From Alphaproteobacteria bacterium (GTDB lineage Bacteria; Pseudomonadota; Alphaproteobacteria; Rhizobiales; Xanthobacteraceae): 5,652 bases of DNA. A program made the translations under genes and the position numbers. Positions 1 through 4,324 of the stretch are shown here, piece by piece (the first letter of the stretch is position 1; each line of letters starts with the position of its first letter). The stretch spans positions 1 to 5,652 of the forward strand of contig VAZL01000322.1 of NCBI GenBank assembly GCA_005883445.1. Direction: 5' to 3'. The notes below the pieces were generated by a model, which saw nothing but the letters and a program-made list of their open reading frames with translations, did not search any database and had not been told where the DNA came from.

Positions 1-327
1 TACATGGGAATGGTGCGCCAGTGGCAGGAGCTGCTGCACGGCGGCCGTTACTCCCATTCCTATACCGAGGCCTTGCCCGACTTCGTCAAGCTCGCGGAGG
101 CCTATCACGCCGTCGGCATCCGTTGCGAACGCCCCGGCGACGTCGATGGCGCCATCCGCGAGATGATCAACGTGAACAAGCCGGTGATCTTCGATTGCGT
201 GGTCGATCCCAACGAAAACTGCTTCCCGATGATCCCCTCCGGGCGCGCACACAACGAGATGCTGCTCGGCGACGCCACCGTGAGCGTCGAGGACGCCATC
301 ACCGAGGAAGGCAAGGTGATGGTGTGA
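1..327 (+). CDS. ilvB: Acetolactate synthase large subunit, C-terminal 108 residues (5' truncated by window)
   Basis: This is the catalytic subunit of acetohydroxyacid synthase. It joins two pyruvates, or pyruvate and 2-oxobutyrate, in the first common step of valine, leucine and isoleucine synthesis, using thiamine diphosphate, Mg and FAD in the cytoplasm. The frame is open from base 1 and ends at TGA 325-327. The visible protein starts inside the thiamine-diphosphate domain at YMGMVRQWQELLHGGRYSHS. It continues through LPDFVKLAEAYHAVGIRC and NKPVIFDCVVDPNENCFPMI, followed by PSG, and ends EEGKVMV. All of these are hallmark IlvB C-terminal sequences, and the end matches the usual family terminus. 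About 480 upstream residues lie outside the window. Bases 1-162 are repeated exactly, inverted, at 824-985. The next gene is the matching small subunit, ilvN. Family identity is very secure. Confidence 0.96.
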   Translation, partial: YMGMVRQWQELLHGGRYSHSYTEALPDFVKLAEAYHAVGIRCERPGDVDGAIREMINVNKPVIFDCVVDPNENCFPMIPSGRAHNEMLLGDATVSVEDAITEEGKVMV

Positions 328-368
328 TGCGCAATTCGGTTGATTCGCTCTGCATCGCGCTGCCTCTG

Positions 369-438
369 TCGTCCCCGCGCAAGCGGGGACCCATAACCAC
401 CGCCTCTGGAATATGGGTCCCCGCTTGCGCGGGGACGA
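369..438. repeat. Palindromic intergenic repeat between ilvB and ilvN
   Basis: Two perfectly complementary 27-base arms (369-395 and 412-438) flank a 16-base loop. Each arm also contains a smaller hairpin: GTCCCCGC, 4 bases, GCGGGGAC at 371-390 and again at 417-436. Read in the reverse direction it encodes the VPAQAGTH and RLRGDD strings often seen in spurious translations of dispersed palindromic repeats of Hyphomicrobiales. It lies in the 136-base gap between ilvB and ilvN. It could stabilise the ilvB mRNA end or attenuate readthrough, but no T-tract follows it, so I do not call it an intrinsic terminator. Confidence 0.88.
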
Positions 439-463
439 CTCGATGTGAGTCTGGAGTTCGCCA

Positions 464-833
464 GTGAACACCACCCACTACCCCGCCGCGACCGTCTCGG
501 AGCAGGTCGAGACCCACACCTTGTCGGTGCTGGTCGACAACGAGCCGGGCGTGTTGGCGCGGGTGATCGGCCTGTTCTCCGGGCGCGGCTACAACATCGA
601 ATCGCTCACCGTCTCCGAAACCGAGCACGAGAAGCATCTTTCGCGCATCACCATCGTGACCCGCGGCACGCCCATGGTGATCGAGCAGATCAAGAGCCAG
701 CTCGATCGGCTCGTGCCGGTGCACCGGGTGGTCGACATGACGGTGGCGGGGCCGCACATCGAGCGCGAGCTCGCCATGGTCAAGGTGCGCGGCAAGGGCG
801 ATCACCGCATGGAGGCGTTGCGGCTCGCGGATG
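464..833 (+). pseudogene. ilvN: Acetolactate synthase small (regulatory) subunit, 3' truncated
   Basis: IlvN (IlvH) binds the IlvB catalytic subunit, raises its activity and gives feedback inhibition by valine through its N-terminal ACT domain. The ACT domain is intact: THTLSVLVDNEPGVLARVIG at about residues 17-36, then GRGYNIESLTVSETE and HLSRITIVTRGTP. After it come the conserved RVVDMT and ERELAMVKVRGKGDHRMEAL, then RLAD. Homologues continue RLADAFRARVID and end near residue 180. Here the match stops at RLAD and passes into inverted ilvB sequence at 824-833, so about 55-60 residues of the C-terminal domain are missing. The start is GTG 464, preceded by GGAG at 453-456. The gene lies 136 bases after ilvB, as expected for an ilvBN operon. 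Identity is certain; whether the truncation exists in the living cell is not. Confidence 0.9.
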
Positions 834-2017
834 GCGCCATCGACGTCGCCGGGGCGTTCGCAACGGATGCCGACGGCGTGATAGGCCTCCGCGAGCTTGA
901 CGAAGTCGGGCAAGGCCTCGGTATAGGAATGGGAGTAACGGCCGCCGTGCAGCAGCTCCTGCCACTGGCGCACCATTCCCATGTACTGATTGTTGATGAT
1001 GAAAATCTTGATCGGCAGGTCGCCGACATCAACCTGATCAAAGGCAAGAAGGTCGCCATCATCGGCTACGGCAGCCAAGGTCACGCCCATGCGCTCAACC
1101 TGCGCGACTCCGGCGTCAAGGACGTGGCCGTCGCGTTGCGCAAGGGCTCGCAAGGCGTCAAGAAGGCGGAGGCCGAAAAGCTCAAGGTCATGGACGTCTC
1201 CGCCGCCGCCAAATGGGCGGACGTGATGATGATGCTCACGCCCGACGAATTGCAGGCCGACATCTATCGCGAGCACCTCGCCGACCACATGAAGCAGGGC
1301 GCGGCGCTGATGTTCGCGCACGGCCTCAACATTCATTTCAATCTGATCGAGCCGCGCGCCGATCTCGACGTGATGATGATCGCGCCCAAGGGACCCGGCC
1401 ACACCGTGCGCGCGGAATACCAGCGCGGCGCCGGCGTCCCGGTGCTGATGGCGGTGCACAAGGACGTCTCCGGCAATGCCCATGATCTCACGCTCTCCTA
1501 CGGCGCGGCGATCGGCGGCGGGCGGGCGGGCATCATCGAGACCACCTTCCGCGAGGAGTGCGAGACCGATCTGTTCGGCGAGCAATCGGTGCTCTGCGGC
1601 GGCCTGGTGGAACTGATGAAGGCCGGCTACGAGACTCTGGTCGAGGCCGGTTATGCGCCGGAAATGGCCTATTTCGAGTGCGTGCACGAGGTGAAGCTGA
1701 TCGTCGACCTCATCTACGAGGGCGGCATCGCCACCATGAATTACTCGGTCTCCAACACCGCCGAATACGGCGAATACGTCTCCGGCCCGCGCGTGGTCAA
1801 CGACGCGACCCGCGCCGAGATGAAGAAGATCCTCGACGACATCCAGTCCGGCAAGTTCGTCAAGGATTGGATGCTGGAGAATCGCGTCAATCAGACCTCG
1901 TTCAAGGCCATGCGCGCCAAGATGGCCACGCATCCGATCGAGGAGATCGGCGCCAAGCTGCGCGCGATGATGCCGTGGATCAAGCAGCGGGCACTCGTCG
2001 ACCGCAGCCGCAACTGA
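464..2017 (+). CDS. Chimeric 517-codon frame: IlvN N-terminus + antisense ilvB segment + IlvC
   Basis: One uninterrupted frame runs from GTG 464 to TGA 2015-2017. A GGAG at 453-456 sits 7 bases before the GTG, and the first residues (MNTTHYPAAT... then THTLSVLVDNEPG) fit an IlvN N-terminus. Residues 1 to about 123 are IlvN. About residues 124-186 are an antisense reading of ilvB with no protein meaning (for example GLGIGMGVTAAVQQLLPLAH). Residues 187-517 are IlvC from its ninth residue to its native end. The frame is continuous because the inverted insert happens to be open and in register. Normal genomes carry ilvN (~180 aa) and ilvC (~339 aa) as separate genes, so this is not a known bifunctional enzyme. 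It is either a recent rearrangement or an amplification/assembly chimera; its three parts are described separately. Confidence 0.75.
   Translation: MNTTHYPAATVSEQVETHTLSVLVDNEPGVLARVIGLFSGRGYNIESLTVSETEHEKHLSRITIVTRGTPMVIEQIKSQLDRLVPVHRVVDMTVAGPHIERELAMVKVRGKGDHRMEALRLADGAIDVAGAFATDADGVIGLRELDEVGQGLGIGMGVTAAVQQLLPLAHHSHVLIVDDENLDRQVADINLIKGKKVAIIGYGSQGHAHALNLRDSGVKDVAVALRKGSQGVKKAEAEKLKVMDVSAAAKWADVMMMLTPDELQADIYREHLADHMKQGAALMFAHGLNIHFNLIEPRADLDVMMIAPKGPGHTVRAEYQRGAGVPVLMAVHKDVSGNAHDLTLSYGAAIGGGRAGIIETTFREECETDLFGEQSVLCGGLVELMKAGYETLVEAGYAPEMAYFECVHEVKLIVDLIYEGGIATMNYSVSNTAEYGEYVSGPRVVNDATRAEMKKILDDIQSGKFVKDWMLENRVNQTSFKAMRAKMATHPIEEIGAKLRAMMPWIKQRALVDRSRN
824..1021 (-). other. Inverted duplicate of an ilvB segment
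   Basis: Bases 824-985 are the exact reverse complement of bases 1-162 (paired coordinates sum to 986, no mismatch seen). Read on the minus strand, the block continues upstream of window base 1 as DLPIKIFIINNQ, which is the IlvB sequence expected immediately before YMGMVRQ. The inverted copy therefore reaches about base 1021 and is roughly 198 bases long. It begins at 824, since base 823 no longer pairs with 163. It sits where the end of ilvN and the start of ilvC should be. It lacks a start and both ends of IlvB, so it cannot be a gene. The perfect identity implies a very recent event or an artefact. Confidence 0.93.
1022..2017 (+). CDS. ilvC: Ketol-acid reductoisomerase lacking its first ~8 codons
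   Basis: IlvC (class I, short form) isomerises and reduces acetolactate or acetohydroxybutyrate to dihydroxy-acids, using NADPH and Mg, as the second common step of branched-chain amino acid synthesis. The family usually begins M-R-V-Y-Y-D-x-D-A-D. Here it starts at ADINLIKGKK, and the 331 residues left plus 8 equal the usual ~339. The Rossmann loop GYGSQGHAHALNLRDSG begins at 1064. FAHGLNIHF carries the catalytic-region histidine, and APKGPGHTVR carries the conserved lysine. Metal-ligand motifs are ETDLFGEQSVLCGG and FECVHEVKLIVDLIYEGG, and the substrate serine lies in YSVSNTAEYG. The native end MPWIKQRALVDRSRN is present. No start codon lies at the native position, so translation would have to come from the upstream fused frame or an internal start. 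All visible catalytic motifs are intact. Confidence 0.94.
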   Translation, partial: ADINLIKGKKVAIIGYGSQGHAHALNLRDSGVKDVAVALRKGSQGVKKAEAEKLKVMDVSAAAKWADVMMMLTPDELQADIYREHLADHMKQGAALMFAHGLNIHFNLIEPRADLDVMMIAPKGPGHTVRAEYQRGAGVPVLMAVHKDVSGNAHDLTLSYGAAIGGGRAGIIETTFREECETDLFGEQSVLCGGLVELMKAGYETLVEAGYAPEMAYFECVHEVKLIVDLIYEGGIATMNYSVSNTAEYGEYVSGPRVVNDATRAEMKKILDDIQSGKFVKDWMLENRVNQTSFKAMRAKMATHPIEEIGAKLRAMMPWIKQRALVDRSRN

Positions 2018-2027
2018 TGCGCCGCGG

Positions 2028-2339
2028 TCAGTCGCTGTCGGGTTGCGGGTAGCTCAGCGTGTGACCGGCGAGCGGTCCCTTCTCGAGGGGCTTTCCGTCT
2101 CTGCGGCTGCAGGTATCCACCAGCAGGACGATTTCTCCGTCCATCTCCTCCGGCATACAGATATATTCCTGGCCGGCCATCTCGAATGTATGAAAGAAGA
2201 TATTTGCGTAGGACGCCTCGTCCGCAAATAAATGCCGGATTTGGGCGCGCACCTCTGCTTCCAGGGCGGCGGCGGACCCGCATTTCTCGGCGGCAGCCTT
2301 CGCCAACGGCGTCAGCACGATCTTGTAGCTCGCGGGCAT
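2028..2339 (-). CDS. Hypothetical protein, 103 aa
   Basis: The frame runs from ATG at 2339-2337 to TGA at 2030-2028. The product begins MPASYKIVLTPLAKAAAEKC, followed by an alanine/glutamate-rich helix-like stretch (AAALEAEVRAQIRHLFADEA). Later come a mixed segment with IFFHTFEMAGQEYICMPEEM and a β-like EIVLLVDTC, and it ends PQPDSD. There is no signal peptide or membrane segment. I do not recognise the family. The opening YKIVLTPLAKAA superficially recalls RelE/ParE toxins, but no antitoxin gene lies beside it and the rest does not fit clearly. It is convergent with ilvC, leaving only 10 bases between the two stops. Upstream of the ATG I see no good Shine-Dalgarno sequence. Codon use resembles the neighbours, and the opposite strand is poorly protein-like, which favours a real gene. 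Confidence 0.62.
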   Translation of the reverse strand: MPASYKIVLTPLAKAAAEKCGSAAALEAEVRAQIRHLFADEASYANIFFHTFEMAGQEYICMPEEMDGEIVLLVDTCSRRDGKPLEKGPLAGHTLSYPQPDSD

Positions 2340-2355
2340 GACATCAGCGACGCAC

Positions 2356-2377
2356 TGTGATGCACGAAAATATCACA
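2356..2377. promoter_or_regulatory. Inverted repeat TGTGAT-N10-ATCACA upstream of the 103-aa gene
   Basis: Perfect 6-base arms (2356-2361 and 2372-2377) enclose an A-rich 10-base centre, 17 bases upstream of the minus-strand ATG. This is a position where an operator would act. The half-sites resemble CRP-type TGTGA/TCACA, but the spacing is 12 rather than 6 between the five-base cores, so it is not a CRP consensus. An arm this short could arise by chance. Confidence 0.25.
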
Positions 2378-2408
2378 AAGCCGCGCGTGAGACAGCGGCG
2401 GGAGGGCA

Positions 2409-2444
2409 GGGGTTGATCGTAGGGAAGGGGTGGATCGCAGGGAA
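2409..2444. repeat. Tandem 18-base repeat, two copies
   Basis: Copies at 2409-2426 and 2427-2444 are directly adjacent and match at 16 of 18 bases (GGGGTTGATCGTAGGGAA against GGGGTGGATCGCAGGGAA). They lie in the 228-base gap between the divergent 103-aa gene and the ABC ATPase gene, which otherwise shows no gene, RNA or clear promoter. The function is unknown; replication slippage is enough to explain it. Confidence 0.7.
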
Positions 2445-2567
2445 TGGGCCGAGCGTCGGCGAAACCCATCGCGCGTTGCCCGCAATTGCGTTCGCCAACG
2501 CTCCGTGCGCCTTTGCAAGCTGCCGCCGTGCGGGTAGCGTTCCCGGCCGAGTGCTGGCCGGAGGCGG

Positions 2568-3392
2568 ATGGTGCAGGGGACTGCAGGATCGGCGGTGCCC
2601 GCCGTTGCGCTGTCGCAGGTGGCGATCAGTTTTCGCCTTGCCGATGGCGGCAGCTACGCCGCGGTCGATCGCACCTCGCTTGCCGTCGCCGACGGCGAGT
2701 TCGTCGCCATCGTCGGCCCGACCGGCTGCGGCAAATCGACCTTGCTCAACGTCGCCGCCGGGCTGATCGCGCCCTCATCGGGCCGCGTCGAGGTGTTCGG
2801 CGCGCCGCTCGCCGGGCTCAACCGCCAGGCCGGTTACCTGTTCCAAGCGGAGGCGCTGTTTCCGTGGAAGACGGCGCTGGAGAATGTCGCGATCGGGCTC
2901 GAAACCGCCGGCGTCGGACGCGCGCTTGCGCGCGAGCGCGCGCGGGCCTGGCTGGACCGCGTCGGCCTCGCGGAGTTCGGCGCGCGCTATCCGCACATGC
3001 TCTCGGGCGGACAAAGGAAGCGCGTCGGCCTCGTGCAGGTGCTCATCCGCGATCCGAAAATCCTGCTGATGGACGAGCCGTTCGGCCCGCTCGACGCGCA
3101 GACGCGGCAGATCATGGGCAACCTGCTGCTCGATCTGTGGAACGCCGACCGCAAGGCCGTGCTGTTCGTCACCCACGATCTTGAGGAGGCGATCGCGCTG
3201 TCCGACCGCGTGGTGATCATGTCGGCGGGGCCGGCCGCCCGCATCATCGGCAATTGGAAGGTCGCGCTGCCGCGTCCGCGCGACATCGCCGAGGTCAAGA
3301 TCGAGGCCGCGTTCCACGATCTCCACCGCGAGATCTGGGCAACGCTGAAGGCCGAGGTGCTCAGGGGCTACGCCCAGACCGGCGGCGGCTGA
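2568..3392 (+). CDS. ABC transporter ATP-binding protein, nitrate/sulfonate/taurine (SsuB/TauB-like) type
   Basis: This is the cytoplasmic ATPase of an importer of the family that takes up nitrate, sulfonates, taurine or similar small compounds; the substrate cannot be told. The domain order is standard: Walker A GPTGCGKST at about residues 50-58, Q-loop in YLFQAEALFPWKTALENV, signature LSGGQRKRVGL, Walker B ILLMDEPFG with D-loop GPLDAQTR, and H-loop FVTHDLEEA. A short C-terminal extension follows (RDIAEVKIEAAFHDLHREIW). Its length of 274 aa is normal. ATG 2568 has GGAGG at 2560-2564 only 3 bases ahead; GTG 2571 would give a 6-base gap and is an equally good start. No permease or binding-protein gene is adjacent: the 103-aa gene lies upstream and the PEBP-like gene downstream. 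Partners must be elsewhere or lost. Confidence 0.93.
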   Translation: MVQGTAGSAVPAVALSQVAISFRLADGGSYAAVDRTSLAVADGEFVAIVGPTGCGKSTLLNVAAGLIAPSSGRVEVFGAPLAGLNRQAGYLFQAEALFPWKTALENVAIGLETAGVGRALARERARAWLDRVGLAEFGARYPHMLSGGQRKRVGLVQVLIRDPKILLMDEPFGPLDAQTRQIMGNLLLDLWNADRKAVLFVTHDLEEAIALSDRVVIMSAGPAARIIGNWKVALPRPRDIAEVKIEAAFHDLHREIWATLKAEVLRGYAQTGGG

Positions 3393-3407
3393 CGGCGCGC
3401 GACCTCA

Positions 3408-3435
3408 TTGCCTTGCGCTTGCGGGCGGCTACACT
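3408..3435 (+). promoter_or_regulatory. Possible sigma-70-type promoter before the PEBP-like gene
   Basis: TTGCCT (3408-3413) and TACACT (3430-3435) are separated by 16 bases. Each matches four of six positions of the TTGACA/TATAAT consensus. It lies in the 81-base gap after the ABC ATPase gene and about 40 bases before the PEBP-like start. Such partial matches are common by chance, and readthrough from the ABC gene is also possible. Confidence 0.25.
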
Positions 3436-3473
3436 CGGTGCGATGGGCGAGATGGCCCACACGGAGGAACCTC

Positions 3474-4043
3474 ATGTTGCGCAAGCGAATGGTTTTGATT
3501 GCCGCGGGCCTCGCCCTGGTCTTTGCGTGGAGCGGCGAGCGCGCGAATGCGCAGGGCGTATTCACGATCACGTCGCCGTCGTTCAAGGACGGCGAGCGCC
3601 TTGCGACCAAGAACGCCGGCAACAACAAGCAGAATCCGAATTGCGTGGGCGAGAACGTTTCGCCGGCGCTGTCCTGGTCGAATCCGCCCGCCGGCACCAA
3701 GAGCTACGCGCTGCTGATGTTCGACCCGGAAGGCAGGCCGCCGGGCGGCGTGAGCCATTGGGTCGCCTATGGCATTCCAGTGTCGGTGACCGGCTTTGCG
3801 GAGGGCGAGGTCTCCCAGCAGACCGATAAATATACCGGCGGCAAGAGCCTGATGGGTCTGCCGCATTATTTCGGCCCCTGCACGCCCCCCGGCGCGCCGC
3901 ATCACTACACCTTCACCCTGATTGCCACCGACCTCGAGCCCAATGCGCTCCAGCCCGGCATGACGCGAGACGAGCTCATCAAGGCGTTGGACGGGCATGC
4001 CAAGGGCGCGACCGGCATCATCGGAACGTTCTCGAAGCCGTAA
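3474..4043 (+). CDS. Exported YbhB/YbcL family (Raf kinase inhibitor-like, PEBP) protein
   Basis: This is a 189-residue bacterial relative of phosphatidylethanolamine-binding proteins. The molecular role of these YbhB/YbcL proteins is poorly known. ATG 3474 is chosen because GGAGG at 3463-3467 lies 6 bases before it; the frame is open further upstream to 3408 but without comparable signals. Residues 1-27 look like a signal peptide: a basic MLRKR, a hydrophobic VLIAAGLALVFAW, and a probable cut after ANA, before QG, so the mature protein is likely periplasmic. Family motifs follow: NVSPALSWSNPPAGTKSYAL, then MFDPEGRPPGGVSHWVAYGI (the anion-pocket DPxxP...HW region), then GPCTPPGAPHHYTFTLIATD. 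Two cysteines, in NCVGEN and GPCTPP, fit those often conserved in the family. It could share a transcript with the upstream ABC gene. Confidence 0.93.
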   Translation: MLRKRMVLIAAGLALVFAWSGERANAQGVFTITSPSFKDGERLATKNAGNNKQNPNCVGENVSPALSWSNPPAGTKSYALLMFDPEGRPPGGVSHWVAYGIPVSVTGFAEGEVSQQTDKYTGGKSLMGLPHYFGPCTPPGAPHHYTFTLIATDLEPNALQPGMTRDELIKALDGHAKGATGIIGTFSKP

Positions 4044-4068
4044 GTCTAGGAGCAGTTCGCCAATTCAC

Positions 4069-4225
4069 TCGTCACCCCCGGGCTTGACCACGCAAGTCGG
4101 GTTCACCCGACTTGCGCACTTAAAGCGCCCGAAATCGGGTAGACCCGATTTCGGGTGGTCCATCATTCTTCGCAAGAACTCTTTGCGAAGAGGATGGATT
4201 GCCGGGTCAAGCCCGGCAATGACGA
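4069..4225. repeat. Composite palindromic repeat between the PEBP-like gene and uvrA
   Basis: The element is bounded by TCGTCA at 4069 and TGACGA at 4225. Its outer arms, 4069-4089 and 4205-4225, are complementary at 18 of 21 positions. Inside are four hairpins: 4091-4101/4106-4116 (11 bp, 4-base loop), 4128-4139/4144-4155 (12 bp, 4-base loop), 4167-4175/4183-4191 (9 bp, 7-base loop) and 4198-4206/4212-4220 (9 bp, 5-base loop). All arms are perfect. The sequence resembles dispersed extragenic palindromes of Bradyrhizobium-like genomes. It lies between convergent genes, where it could act as a two-way transcription barrier, though no T-tract follows any stem. The remaining bases to 4324 show no gene. 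Confidence 0.85.
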
Positions 4226-4324
4226 AAATGGGTCAAGACGACCGGAATATGGTCGAGAGGTCGCGGCCAGTCGATCAGCGGCCGCAGCGCCGGCGTTCAA
4301 AGGCACATGACATCTGAAAGAAGG

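Noticed and set aside
1..985. Diversity-generating retroelement or template/variable repeat pair
   Set aside because: The copies are inverted and identical with no adenine-specific changes, and there is no reverse transcriptase or variable-protein gene in the window.
299..1933. 544-codon minus-strand open frame across the ilv block
   Set aside because: It is antisense to ilvN and ilvC and passes through the palindromic repeat. Its only protein-like part is the sense reading of the inverted ilvB fragment; the rest is histidine/aspartate-rich antisense composition typical of high GC.
464..2017. Reading the fused frame as a new bifunctional IlvN-IlvC enzyme
   Set aside because: The linker is antisense ilvB with no protein identity, and known functional parts of both proteins are missing at the join. 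Rearrangement or artefact explains it better.
2028..2339. RelE/ParE-type toxin
   Set aside because: Only the first dozen residues look similar, no antitoxin gene is adjacent, and the remaining sequence does not follow the toxin pattern.
2356..2377. CRP/FNR binding site
   Set aside because: The TGTGA and TCACA cores are 12 bases apart rather than the 6 needed for a CRP site, so only a generic inverted repeat is reported.
2338..2766. 142-codon plus-strand frame running into the ABC ATPase gene
   Set aside because: It overlaps the ATPase coding region in another frame, and its sequence is low-complexity shadow translation without motifs.
4091..4220. Intrinsic terminators or a CRISPR array
   Set aside because: The stems lack following T-tracts, and the hairpins differ from one another with no regular repeat-spacer pattern. 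A composite extragenic palindrome fits better.
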